The notes beneath the pieces are model-generated. The model was not told the origin of the DNA. It worked only from the letters and a program-made list of their open reading frames with translations, and did no database searches. The position numbers were made by a program, and so were the translations under genes. A stretch of DNA of 64,000 bases from an uncultured Bulleidia sp. (GTDB lineage Bacteria; Bacillota_I; Bacilli_A; Erysipelotrichales; Erysipelotrichaceae): the NCBI GenBank assembly GCA_934725105.1, contig CAKVBD010000007.1:10231-74230 (forward strand), given 5' to 3'. Positions 7,060-15,667 of this stretch are shown one piece after another. The stretch's first letter is position 1; each line of letters starts with the position of its first letter.

Positions 7060-8112
7060 AAGAAAACACCAGCATATATTCGTGTATATCAGAATATTTC
7101 AAATCAAATCATCCATGGTATTTATCCATATCATTCTAGAATTCCATCCAAAAGAGAAATGGCACAAAAGGAAAACTGCAGTTTGATTACGATTGAACAT
7201 GCATATGAACTATTGATAGATGAAGGATATATTGAATCGAGACCAAGAAGTGGCTATTACGTTTCCTATCAGGTAGGAGATGTGTTTGAAAGTGAAGTGA
7301 CACCTGTAGATATTTCTGTATCATTTGAAAATACAGATATGACTTTTCCTGCCAGTGTATTTGCGAAAGCATGTAGAAAAGTGACAGGAATGATGGTTTC
7401 AAAACTTCCGTCTAGAAGTGAAGGAAAAGGAAATATTTATTTAAGAAATGCAATCAGTAAGTATCTTGCACGTAGTAGAAATCTTTTGGTTTCGCCAGAA
7501 CAGATTATCATTGGTGCAGGCAGTGAGTATTTGTATTCATTGATCGTGGATCTTCTTGGAAGAAGCAAGATCTATGGGATTGAATCTCCATCGTATGAAA
7601 AAATCTATCGGATTTATCGTGCAAGTGGCGTGAAGGTGGATTTGTTGAAACTTGCGAGAAACGGTATTTTATCAACAGAACTGGAAAGAACTCCAGCTTC
7701 TATTCTGCATGTTACGCCATATCATTCTTTTCCAACGGGTTCGACAACGGATGCATCCAAAAGACGGGAGTATATCCGATGGGCAAATGCGCATCAGGCA
7801 ATTATTGTGGAAGACGATTATGAATCTGAATTTACAAAATCCATCAAATCACAGGAAACTTTATTCTCTTTAGACCCGCAACATGTGATTTATATGAACA
7901 CTTTTACAAAAACAATCTCGTCATCAATTCGAATTGGTTATATGATATTACCAGAAGATTTACTAAAAGCTTATGAACAGACACAATCATTTCGTTCGTG
8001 CACGGTGAGTGAATTTATGCAGCTTGTTGTTGCGGAGATTTTAAACAACGGTTCTTTTGAAAGGAACCTCAACCACATTCGTAGAAAGAGAAAAACACAT
8101 GAGAAAGATTGA
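7057..8112 (+). CDS. MocR-type GntR/aminotransferase regulator, C-terminally truncated
   Basis: An N-terminal GntR winged helix (PAYIRVYQNISNQIIHG, IPSKREMAQ, GYIESRPRSGYYV) is joined to a PLP-dependent aminotransferase-like domain. The PLP signature residues remain: the Asp of VEDDYES and the lysine of TFTKTISSSIRIGY. The frame ends at IRRKRKTHEKD after about 351 residues, whereas MocR proteins are normally around 450-490, so the last 80-100 residues are missing. The sequence passes directly into a cupin gene, which suggests a deletion at about 8090. I prefer the ATG at 7057 because of the -10 box 6 bases upstream; an in-frame ATG at 7021 is an alternative. It is divergent from the MATE gene and may regulate it. 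Confidence 0.75.
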   Translation: MKKTPAYIRVYQNISNQIIHGIYPYHSRIPSKREMAQKENCSLITIEHAYELLIDEGYIESRPRSGYYVSYQVGDVFESEVTPVDISVSFENTDMTFPASVFAKACRKVTGMMVSKLPSRSEGKGNIYLRNAISKYLARSRNLLVSPEQIIIGAGSEYLYSLIVDLLGRSKIYGIESPSYEKIYRIYRASGVKVDLLKLARNGILSTELERTPASILHVTPYHSFPTGSTTDASKRREYIRWANAHQAIIVEDDYESEFTKSIKSQETLFSLDPQHVIYMNTFTKTISSSIRIGYMILPEDLLKAYEQTQSFRSCTVSEFMQLVVAEILNNGSFERNLNHIRRKRKTHEKD

Positions 8113-8767
8113 AGATATATATTTCATTGATAAAAACAATGCTCCTCAACCGCATACAATTATTGAAAATACTTCGTTTAAGCAAAATGGGTATCGTATT
8201 ACTCATTTTTCTATGGGAGCAAATACTGCTGGCTCTCCAGAGAGATATCATCATATTGCGATATATACGTGTAATATTGGAACATTGCATTTGAAACACT
8301 ATATTGATAGAAATTCTTATGAAGAAATCGTTTTAAAGCCAGGAGACTTCTGGATTCGTCCAGCCCATACGTTAGTGAGCTGGTATGCAGAGGAGGATAC
8401 TGTATTTACAGTCTTATCGATGCGCTATACTGCGAATTTCTGTGATGGAGACATGCTTGGAAAAACTTTATCAATTAATCATTTAATTGATAAGAATGAA
8501 TCTGATATTGCTCAGAAAAGACTTGTGGATGATGAACAATTCAAGTTAGATGCAATCCATATGGGGAAAAACAGTCGACTGGAATTGAGCAGTAATGATA
8601 ATTTAATTATTTGTTCCATAGAAGGAAAATGTGCTTTGCTTTACCATAATCGACAGATGATTATCAATTCTCAACAATGTTTCCATACAAATATAGCGGA
8701 TAAAATTGTTCTTTTATCCGCAACAGATGCAAAATTGCTGCTTCTCAAATTTGTAAATCAGGTTTAA
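8102..8767 (+). CDS. Cupin-domain protein of unknown function
   Basis: 221 residues beginning MRKIEDIYFIDKNN. The first half has a cupin-like core (TNGYR-like ITHFSMGANTAG, YHHIAIYTCNIG, LKPGDFWIRPAHTLVSWY) and the second half a weaker repeat of it, suggesting a small bicupin or the ligand domain of an AraC-like regulator without its DNA-binding part. The start overlaps the end of the truncated MocR gene by 11 bases; its own promoter and ribosome binding site appear to be lost, which fits a deletion joining the two genes. It may be expressed only by readthrough from the MocR promoter. Function unknown. Confidence 0.6.
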   Translation, partial: RKIEDIYFIDKNNAPQPHTIIENTSFKQNGYRITHFSMGANTAGSPERYHHIAIYTCNIGTLHLKHYIDRNSYEEIVLKPGDFWIRPAHTLVSWYAEEDTVFTVLSMRYTANFCDGDMLGKTLSINHLIDKNESDIAQKRLVDDEQFKLDAIHMGKNSRLELSSNDNLIICSIEGKCALLYHNRQMIINSQQCFHTNIADKIVLLSATDAKLLLLKFVNQV

Positions 8768-8893
8768 TATATTTAGCGGAAATGATGTCTTCCAGGAAGA
8801 AATTCCAAACCGCTATTACAGCTGATGACTTCTGCAATGTTTTTTATCATGCAGGGAATCAGCTTTTTTGTTTGCCTGCTGGAAAGGGTGTTT

Positions 8894-10075
8894 ATGTTAT
8901 TTAGTTTTGCTTTACTTTTACTTTGTGGATTATTGCTTGGAGATTTGTTTAAGAAAATTAAATTTCCACCATTATTTGGCTTTATGCTATGTGGAATTTT
9001 GTTAGGGCCATATTGTTTCAAATTGATTGATGCTTCGATATTGGATGCTTCTGCATCGATTCGTAAGGTTGCATTGATCATCATTCTGATCCGTGCGGGA
9101 TTGAATCTAGATTTGGATGCGTTAAAAAAAGTTGGCAGACCAGCGATTTTAATGTGTTTTCTGCCTGCAACATTTGAAATCATTGGATTTGCCTTATTAG
9201 GACCAGTAATTTTACATCTTTCACTATTAGATGCATTAATTCTTGGTTCTGTTTTAGCAGCGGTATCCCCTGCAGTTGTTGTACCAAACATGTTGAAGCT
9301 TATTGATGAAGGCTATGGAACAAAGGAAGGTATTCCACAATTAATTATGGCTGGTGCATCTGTAGATGATGTATTTGTCATTGTATTGTTTACTTCATTC
9401 ACATCTCTTGCTTCTTCTGGTTCTTTAGATGCTTTGAATTTCTTGAGAATACCAACTTCCATTATCAGTGGTGTTGCTTCAGGGATACTCATTGGCTATG
9501 TATTGAATCGCTTTTTTGATGCAGTAAATTTTAGAGATACCGTTAAAGTGATTGTACTGTTATCTTTATCATTTATCTTGGTGAAAATAGAAGATTTGTG
9601 TACTGGCTATTTTGGATATTCTGGATTGCTTGCAATCATGGCAATGAGTGCAATGATTCATTTTGAAAGGGAACAGGTATCTGTAACCTTATCGAATCAG
9701 TTTTCACAATTGTGGATCGTTGCAGAAATATTGTTGTTTGAACTTGTAGGCGCTGCAGTGGATCCTTCCTATGCATTGCAGGCTGGTGCAAGTGCAGTTT
9801 TGATTATTGCTTTGGCGATGATTTTTAGAATGGCTGGGGTGTATCTTTGTGTTGCTTCAACTCCATTAACAAGGAAAGAAAGACTCTTCTGTATGATTGC
9901 CTATACACCAAAAGCAACAGTACAGGCAGCCATTGGTTCTATTCCTTTAGCAATGGGACTAGCTTGTGGAAATATCGTATTGACAGTAGCCGTATGTGCT
10001 ATTTTATTGACTGCTCCACTTGGTGCATTCTTTATCAATCTGACATATCAAAAATTGTTGCAGAAAAATATATGA
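8894..10075 (+). CDS. Cation:proton antiporter (CPA family)
   Basis: 393-residue membrane protein with about twelve helices, of the Na+/H+ exchanger (CPA1/CPA2) superfamily. Recognisable parts are the conserved LFGFMLCGILLGP, the PAVVVPNML segment, and the GASVDDVFVIVLF helix, whose two Asp occupy the ion-binding position. It exchanges Na+ or K+ for protons at the cytoplasmic membrane. I chose the ATG at 8894 because GGAAAGGG lies 5 bases upstream and the family usually begins with this hydrophobic segment; the longer frame from 8825 has no ribosome binding site. It appears to stand alone, 126 bases after the cupin gene. Confidence 0.85.
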   Translation: MLFSFALLLLCGLLLGDLFKKIKFPPLFGFMLCGILLGPYCFKLIDASILDASASIRKVALIIILIRAGLNLDLDALKKVGRPAILMCFLPATFEIIGFALLGPVILHLSLLDALILGSVLAAVSPAVVVPNMLKLIDEGYGTKEGIPQLIMAGASVDDVFVIVLFTSFTSLASSGSLDALNFLRIPTSIISGVASGILIGYVLNRFFDAVNFRDTVKVIVLLSLSFILVKIEDLCTGYFGYSGLLAIMAMSAMIHFEREQVSVTLSNQFSQLWIVAEILLFELVGAAVDPSYALQAGASAVLIIALAMIFRMAGVYLCVASTPLTRKERLFCMIAYTPKATVQAAIGSIPLAMGLACGNIVLTVAVCAILLTAPLGAFFINLTYQKLLQKNI

Positions 10076-10090
10076 AAGAGACATTATTTC

Positions 10091-10119
10091 TTTACTTTTT
10101 CTTTATTTTCTAATAACAT
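10091..10119 (+). promoter_or_regulatory. Candidate purine-operon promoter
   Basis: TTTACT (10091-10096) and TAACAT (10114-10119) are separated by 17 bases. They precede the 33-codon ORF and the leader hairpin of the pur genes. A second candidate (TTGTAC, 16 bases, TATCAG) lies slightly downstream. Confidence 0.35.
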
Positions 10120-10174
10120 AATAGCGTCTTTGTACCGTTGTATTTATTGTGTATCAGAGGAAGGAAAGCAACTA

Positions 10175-10276
10175 ATGAAATTAATTGTCACATCTTTGAG
10201 AACAACAAATATCATTACAGATTTGGATGCTAGTAAACTATCCAATCTTATCAACGGTATCAAACTGTCTAAATAA
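10175..10276 (+). CDS. 33-residue ORF in the purine leader
   Basis: MKLIVTSLRTTNIITDLDAS..., preceded by AGAGGAAGG about 9 bases upstream. It ends 9 bases before a terminator-like hairpin upstream of purE. It has no recognised family. It may be a leader peptide or a small free-standing protein. Its composition (Thr, Leu, Ile, Asn, Ser) shows no run of one regulatory amino acid. Confidence 0.45.
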   Translation: MKLIVTSLRTTNIITDLDASKLSNLINGIKLSK

Positions 10277-10285
10277 CGATGAAAT

Positions 10286-10319
10286 AACAGCTGATGGAAT
10301 TACTCCGTTAGCTGTTTTT
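10286..10319 (+). terminator. Hairpin plus U-tract directly upstream of purE (probable attenuator)
   Basis: AACAGCTGATGGA (10286-10298) pairs along its whole length, with two G-U pairs, with TCCGTTAGCTGTT (10304-10316), followed by TTT. Only 22 bases separate it from the purE start and no promoter fits there. Transcription of the operon must therefore pass it, which makes attenuation plausible. Confidence 0.65.
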
Positions 10320-10341
10320 GATTCTACTAGAGGAGGTTAAA

Positions 10342-10839
10342 ATGAAAAAAGTCGCAATTGTTATGGGTAGTGATTCTGATGCGCCAGTTATGGCAAAAGC
10401 AGCAAAGGTATTAGAGAGTTATGAAATTCCTTATGAAGTGCATGTATATTCTGCACATAGAACTCCTATGCAGGCTGCTGAATTCGCAACAAATGCAAAA
10501 GAAAATGGATTTGGTGTCATTATCGCAGGTGCAGGCATGGCTGCCGCTTTAGCAGGTGTTCTTGCTGCACATACAACATTACCAGTCATTGGTGTTCCAT
10601 TAAAATCCGCAGTCCTGGAAGGAACAGATGCGTTACTTGCGACTGTGATGATGCCTAGTGGAATCCCAGTAGCAACAGTCGCAATTGATGGAAGCAAGAA
10701 TGCAGCATATCTTGCTGCAGAAATCATTGCATTATCAGATGAATCTTTAGCTGAAAAGATTGCTGAAGATAGAAAGAAGCAAAGTGAAGCAGTCTTAAAG
10801 AAAGACGCTGGAATACAGGAAAAGATCAAGGAGCTATAA
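10342..10839 (+). CDS. purE: N5-carboxyaminoimidazole ribonucleotide mutase
   Basis: Class I PurE of 165 residues. It converts N5-CAIR to CAIR in de novo purine synthesis. The active-site motifs MGSDSDAPVM (near the start) and SAHRTP are clear, and the glycine-rich GAGMAAALAGVLAAHT is typical. The start at 10342 has a strong AGAGGAGG site. No purK is present in the window. It is the first gene of a seven-gene operon (purE to purL) with short or overlapping junctions. Confidence 0.95.
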   Translation: MKKVAIVMGSDSDAPVMAKAAKVLESYEIPYEVHVYSAHRTPMQAAEFATNAKENGFGVIIAGAGMAAALAGVLAAHTTLPVIGVPLKSAVLEGTDALLATVMMPSGIPVATVAIDGSKNAAYLAAEIIALSDESLAEKIAEDRKKQSEAVLKKDAGIQEKIKEL

Positions 10840-10842
10840 GAC

Positions 10843-11886
10843 ATGGAAAAAAGTTATTCAAATGCTTACAAAGAAGCTGGTGTAGATGTTACTGCTGGCT
10901 ATGAATCTGTTGAACTCATTAAAAAGGATGTAAAGCGTACAGAAATCCCAGGTGTACTTGGTGGTATTGGCGGATTTGGTGGATTATTCGCTCCAGATCT
11001 CAAAGGATACGAAAAGCCAGTATTTATTTCTGGTACAGATGGTGTTGGTACAAAATTGAAGCTTGCTTTCTTGATGGACAAGCATGACACAATCGGTATC
11101 GATTGCGTTGCAATGTGTGTCAATGATGTTATCTGTGCTGGTGCGAAGCCATTATTCTTCTTGGACTACATTGCATGTGGAAAGAACATTCCTGAAAAGA
11201 TTGCCACAATTGTAAAGGGGATCGCTGATGGATGTGTTGAAAGCGGCTGTGCACTTGTTGGTGGAGAAACTGCTGAACATCCAGGCATGATGCCAGAAGA
11301 AGAATACGATCTCGCTGGATTTACAGTTGGTATTGTGGATGAAAAGAATATCTTAGATAAGAAGAATGTTAAGAAGGGTGATGTGATTGTTGGATTAGCA
11401 TCTACTGGTGTACATTCCAATGGTTTCTCTCTTGTTAGAAAAGTCTTTGATATTGATAATGCTGAAGTACTTGGTAAATATAAGGATGAATTGAATGGCA
11501 AGACATTAGGAGAAGCTTTATTGGTGCCTACACAGCTATATGTCAAGCCAATCTTGAAGCTGTTAGAAGAAGTTGATGTACATTCTATTTCTCATATTAC
11601 TGGTGGTGGTTTCTATGAAAATCTTCCACGTGCCTATGGTGAAAACCTGAATGCAGTCATTCATAAAGGAAGCTGGGAAGTATTGCCTATCTTCAATCTC
11701 ATTCAGGAAAAGGGAAATATTGCGGAACATGATATGTTCAATACATACAACATGGGTGTAGGTATGGCTGTCATTGTTGATGGTAAAGATGCTGACAAGA
11801 CAATTACATTGATGAATGAATTTGGCATCAAGGCGAGTGTCATTGGTGAAATGAGTGAGGGTGATCACTCTGTGGTGATTGAATGA
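10843..11886 (+). CDS. purM: Phosphoribosylformylglycinamidine cyclo-ligase
   Basis: 347 residues, normal length for AIR synthetase. It closes the imidazole ring of FGAM with ATP. Family motifs include YKEAGVDVTAGYESVELIK at the N-terminus, SGTDGVGTKLK (ATP/phosphate loop), and TGGGFYENLPRAY. It follows purE by 3 bases and overlaps purN by 4 bases (ATGA), so the three are translated together. Confidence 0.95.
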   Translation: MEKSYSNAYKEAGVDVTAGYESVELIKKDVKRTEIPGVLGGIGGFGGLFAPDLKGYEKPVFISGTDGVGTKLKLAFLMDKHDTIGIDCVAMCVNDVICAGAKPLFFLDYIACGKNIPEKIATIVKGIADGCVESGCALVGGETAEHPGMMPEEEYDLAGFTVGIVDEKNILDKKNVKKGDVIVGLASTGVHSNGFSLVRKVFDIDNAEVLGKYKDELNGKTLGEALLVPTQLYVKPILKLLEEVDVHSISHITGGGFYENLPRAYGENLNAVIHKGSWEVLPIFNLIQEKGNIAEHDMFNTYNMGVGMAVIVDGKDADKTITLMNEFGIKASVIGEMSEGDHSVVIE

Positions 11887-12491
11887 GAAACATCGCAGTC
11901 ATGGTGTCTGGAGGAGGAACGAATCTGCAGGCACTGATCGACGCTGAAAAAGCTGGAAAGATCCCACACGGAAAAATTACTTTGGTTATTGCTTCCAATG
12001 ATTCTGCATATGCATTAGAGCGTGCAAAAAACAATGGTATTGAAGCTGTTGTTGTAAAACGCAAGGCATATGAAAATCAGGATGCGTTTGATGATGCAAT
12101 TGTTGAAACATTACATGCACATCACATTGATATGGTTGTATTAGCTGGCTATTTAAGTATCTTGGGAGAAACAGTGATTCAGGCATATCGAGATAGAATT
12201 ATCAACATTCATCCATCTTTGATTCCTTCTTTCTGTGGAAAAGGTTTCTATGGATTGAAAGTGCATGAAGCTGCGCTTGCTAGAGGCGTAAAAGTGACAG
12301 GTGCTACGGTACATCTTGTCAATGAAATTCCGGATGGTGGAAGAATTCTAAAGCAGAAAGCAGTATATATTGAAGATGGGGATACTGCAGAAACATTACA
12401 GAGAAGAGTTATGGAACAGGCAGAATGGATCTTGTTGCCAGAAGCCTGCGAAGATATCGCAAAACAATTAGATGAAGGAGAAGACAAATGA
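11883..12491 (+). CDS. purN: Phosphoribosylglycinamide formyltransferase
   Basis: 202-residue folate-dependent GAR transformylase. It transfers a formyl group from 10-formyl-THF to GAR. The phosphate-binding start VMVSGGGTNLQALID and the catalytic region INIHPSLIPSFCGKGFYG (Asn and His of the family) followed by HLVNEIPDGG are present; the Asp of the usual D-x-G is kept. It overlaps purM and the following cyclohydrolase gene by 4 bases each. Confidence 0.93.
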   Translation: MRNIAVMVSGGGTNLQALIDAEKAGKIPHGKITLVIASNDSAYALERAKNNGIEAVVVKRKAYENQDAFDDAIVETLHAHHIDMVVLAGYLSILGETVIQAYRDRIINIHPSLIPSFCGKGFYGLKVHEAALARGVKVTGATVHLVNEIPDGGRILKQKAVYIEDGDTAETLQRRVMEQAEWILLPEACEDIAKQLDEGEDK

Positions 12492-13189
12492 GCGTTGATT
12501 TGATTGATTACTTGAAGAATAACGAATACCCAGGTCGTGGTATCGCAATTGGCAGAACGCCATGTGGAAAAAATATTCGTATTGCTTACTGGATCATGGG
12601 AAGAAGCAGCAATTCTAGAAATAGAGTATTCTTAGAAACTGAAGATGGTATCAGAACAGAAGCATTTGATCCAGGCAAGATGGAAGATCCTTCATTGATT
12701 ATTTATCATCCAGTTAGAAAACTTGGAAAACAGACAATCGTAACAAATGGTGATCAGACAGATACAATCTGGAATGCATTAAAAGAAGGCAAGACTTTTG
12801 AAGATGCACTACGTACAAGAACATTTGAACCAGATGGACCAAACTGGACACCAAGAATTTCTGCTCTTGTGGAAGGTGCTGGTTATAAGATGTCTATCTT
12901 AAAGAGTATGAATCTTGAAGGCAGTGCTGTTGGTCGTTATTTCTTTGAATATCCAGAAGCAGAAAATGGTGTTGGTCATTTGATCACAACATATAAGACA
13001 AATGGTAATCCAATTCCTTCTTTTGAAGGAGAACCAATTCGTTGGGATATGGCTCATGAAAAGTTTGATGAATGGGCAAATCATGTATGGGAAGCATTGA
13101 ATGAAGATAATAAGGTTTCTTTATATACATGTCATATGAACATTGAAACAGGCGAAACAAAAACAATGATTTTCAATAAGAATAAGTAA
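12488..13189 (+). CDS. purO: IMP cyclohydrolase, PurO-type
   Basis: 233-residue protein of the IMP_cyclohyd family, the form first known from archaea, performing the last step (FAICAR to IMP). Recognisable segments are YPGRGIAIGRTPCGKN, AYWIMGRSSNSRNR, and the GPNWTPRISA region. It replaces the N-terminal cyclohydrolase domain of ordinary bacterial PurH. The next gene supplies the formyltransferase half as a separate protein. The gene overlaps purN by 4 bases and lies 11 bases before the formyltransferase gene. Confidence 0.85.
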   Translation: MSVDLIDYLKNNEYPGRGIAIGRTPCGKNIRIAYWIMGRSSNSRNRVFLETEDGIRTEAFDPGKMEDPSLIIYHPVRKLGKQTIVTNGDQTDTIWNALKEGKTFEDALRTRTFEPDGPNWTPRISALVEGAGYKMSILKSMNLEGSAVGRYFFEYPEAENGVGHLITTYKTNGNPIPSFEGEPIRWDMAHEKFDEWANHVWEALNEDNKVSLYTCHMNIETGETKTMIFNKNK

Positions 13190-13200
13190 GGAGAAAGAAC

Positions 13201-14376
13201 ATGGCTAAGGAAATTGCTTTGAAGTATGGATGTAATCCAAATCAGAAACCATCTCGTATTTATGTGGAAGATGGTGAATTACCAGTTACAGTATTAAATG
13301 GAAAACCAGGTTATATCAACTTTTTAGATGCATTAAACAGTTGGCAGCTTGTAAAAGAACTCAAAGAAGCAACAGGTCTTCCTTCAGCAGCTTCTTTCAA
13401 GCACGTTTCTCCTGCAGGTGCTGCAGTTGGTCTTCCATTGAGTGAAACAGATCGTAAGATCTATTTTGTAGATGATGAAGAATTATCTCCAATTGCCTGT
13501 GCTTATGTGAGAGCACGTGGTGCAGATCGTATGTCTTCCTATGGTGACTGGGCTGCACTCTCTGATGTATGTGATGCAGATACTGCTAGACTTTTAAAGA
13601 AGGAAGTATCTGATGGTGTAATCGCACCTGGCTTTACAGAAGAAGCATTAGAAATTCTGCGTCAGAAGAAAAAGGGAAACTACAATGTTGTTCAGATTGA
13701 TCCTGACTATGTTCCAGAAGAAATTGAACATAAGCAGGTATTCGGTATTACATTTGAACAGGGTAGAAACAATATCAAGATTGATGAATCTTTATTAACA
13801 AATATCATCAGTGAAAACAAGAATCTTACTGAAAATGCAAAAAGAGATTTGATGATTGCTTTGATTGCATTGAAGTATACACAGTCTAACTCTGTTGCTT
13901 ATGCAAAGGATGGTCAGTGCATTGGTATTGGTGCTGGTCAGCAAAGCCGTGTGCATTGTGTTAGACTTGCGGGTAATAAGGCTGATAACTGGTGGCTGAG
14001 ACAGAATCCAAAGGTATTGGCATTGCCATTTAAGCAAGGTATTCGCAGAGCTGATCGTGATAATACAATTGATGTATATATCTCTGATGAATATGAAGAT
14101 GTACTAAGAGATGGTACATGGGAAAACTTCTTTGAAACAAAGCCTGAAGTATTAACGAAGGAAGAAAAGAAGGAATGGTTAAGCAAGATGAGTGGTGTTT
14201 CTTTAGCATCTGATGCTTTCTTCCCATTTGGAGATAATATTGAAAGAGCGCATAAGAGTGGTGTTGAATTCATTGTTGAACCAGGTGGTTCTATCCGTGA
14301 TGACAATGTCATTGATACATGTAACAGATACAATATGACACTTGTATTTAATGGTGTTAGATTATTCCATCATTAA
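13201..14376 (+). CDS. Stand-alone AICAR formyltransferase (PurH C-terminal domain type)
   Basis: 391 residues homologous to the formyltransferase half of PurH only. It formylates AICAR with 10-formyl-THF. The lysine-histidine motif SFKHVSPAGAAV and the late segment KYTQSNSVAYAKDGQCIGIGAGQQSR are diagnostic. No MGS-like cyclohydrolase domain precedes it, and the cyclohydrolase is encoded by the upstream PurO-type gene. This two-protein solution to steps 9 and 10 is known from archaea and some anaerobic Bacillota. Confidence 0.9.
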   Translation: MAKEIALKYGCNPNQKPSRIYVEDGELPVTVLNGKPGYINFLDALNSWQLVKELKEATGLPSAASFKHVSPAGAAVGLPLSETDRKIYFVDDEELSPIACAYVRARGADRMSSYGDWAALSDVCDADTARLLKKEVSDGVIAPGFTEEALEILRQKKKGNYNVVQIDPDYVPEEIEHKQVFGITFEQGRNNIKIDESLLTNIISENKNLTENAKRDLMIALIALKYTQSNSVAYAKDGQCIGIGAGQQSRVHCVRLAGNKADNWWLRQNPKVLALPFKQGIRRADRDNTIDVYISDEYEDVLRDGTWENFFETKPEVLTKEEKKEWLSKMSGVSLASDAFFPFGDNIERAHKSGVEFIVEPGGSIRDDNVIDTCNRYNMTLVFNGVRLFHH

Positions 14377-14394
14377 TAAAGAAGGTATAGAACA

Positions 14395-15657
14395 ATGAAA
14401 TTATTAGTTGTTGGATCTGGTGGAAGAGAACACGCAGTGATCCGTAAATTAAAAGAAAATAAAGAAATTGAAAAAATCTATTGTGCTCCAGGGAATGGTG
14501 GTATCAGTGCAGATGCTGAATGTGTTGATATCAAAGCAACAGATAAAGAAAACATGGTGAAGTTTGCGAAAGAAAATGCCATTGATTTCTGTGTTGTTAC
14601 GCCAGATGATCCTCTAGCATTAGGTATGGTTGATGTGATGGAAGAAGCAGGAATTCCTTGCTTTGGTCCGAAAGCAAATGCAGCAATCATTGAAGCAAGT
14701 AAAGCTTTCTCTAAGGATCTGATGAAAAAGTATGGAATTCCTACTGCGGATTATGAAACGTTTGACAATGAGAAAGAAGCTTTACATTACATTGAAGAAA
14801 AGAATACATTTCCAATTGTTATCAAGGCAGATGGCCTTGCACTTGGCAAAGGTGTATTGATTTGTGAAACATTGGATGATGCAAAAGCAGCTTTACGTGA
14901 AATGATGGTTGATCATGTATTTGGCTTGAGTGGAAATAAAGTTGTTGTAGAAGAATTCATGACAGGAAAAGAAGTATCTGTTCTTGCATTTACGGATGGT
15001 AATGTTGTGAAGCCTATGATTTCTTCTATGGATCATAAGCGTGCATATGATAATGATGAAGGTCTCAATACTGGCGGTATGGGCACAATTGCACCTTCTC
15101 CTTATTACACAAAAGAAATTGCGGAAACATGTATGGAAACAATTTTCCTTCCAACTGTGAAAGCAATGAATGCTGAAGGCAGAACATTCAAAGGATGCTT
15201 ATACTTTGGATTAATGCTGACACCAAAGGGACCACGTGTTGTGGAATATAACTGTCGATTTGGGGATCCAGAAACACAGGTCGTATTACCTTTGTTGAAT
15301 TCTGATTTATTTACAATCATGAAAGCTTGTCACGATGGAACATTGAAAGATGTTGATGTTGTGTGGAGTGATGAAGCTTGTGCATGTGTCGTAGAAGCTA
15401 GTGGTGGATATCCTGTGAAATATGAAAAGGGATTTGAAATCCATGGCTTAGATGAAAATGGTCAGCATGATGGTGTGATCGTATATCATGCGGGTACAAA
15501 GAAAGAAAACGGTAAATTCTATACAAATGGTGGAAGAGTACTTGGCATTACTGCTAAGGGCGCTACCTTGCAAGATGCATTGGATCAGGCATATGCAGCT
15601 GTAAAGGAAATTGGCTTTGAGAAGATGCATTATCGTACTGATATTGGAAAAAAATAG
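14395..15657 (+). CDS. purD: Phosphoribosylamine--glycine ligase
   Basis: 420-residue ATP-grasp enzyme joining phosphoribosylamine and glycine. The N-terminal MKLLVVGSGGREHAVI, the ATP-grasp loop PIVIKADGLALGKGV, and the metal-binding segment VVEYNCRFGDPETQVVLP are all intact. It lies 18 bases after the AICAR formyltransferase gene and 10 bases before purL, in the same operon. Confidence 0.96.
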   Translation: MKLLVVGSGGREHAVIRKLKENKEIEKIYCAPGNGGISADAECVDIKATDKENMVKFAKENAIDFCVVTPDDPLALGMVDVMEEAGIPCFGPKANAAIIEASKAFSKDLMKKYGIPTADYETFDNEKEALHYIEEKNTFPIVIKADGLALGKGVLICETLDDAKAALREMMVDHVFGLSGNKVVVEEFMTGKEVSVLAFTDGNVVKPMISSMDHKRAYDNDEGLNTGGMGTIAPSPYYTKEIAETCMETIFLPTVKAMNAEGRTFKGCLYFGLMLTPKGPRVVEYNCRFGDPETQVVLPLLNSDLFTIMKACHDGTLKDVDVVWSDEACACVVEASGGYPVKYEKGFEIHGLDENGQHDGVIVYHAGTKKENGKFYTNGGRVLGITAKGATLQDALDQAYAAVKEIGFEKMHYRTDIGKK

Positions 15658-15667
15658 GAGAAAGTAA

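Noticed and set aside
8825..8893. Longer antiporter start
   Set aside because: No ribosome binding site there, and the family normally begins at the MLFSFALLLL segment.
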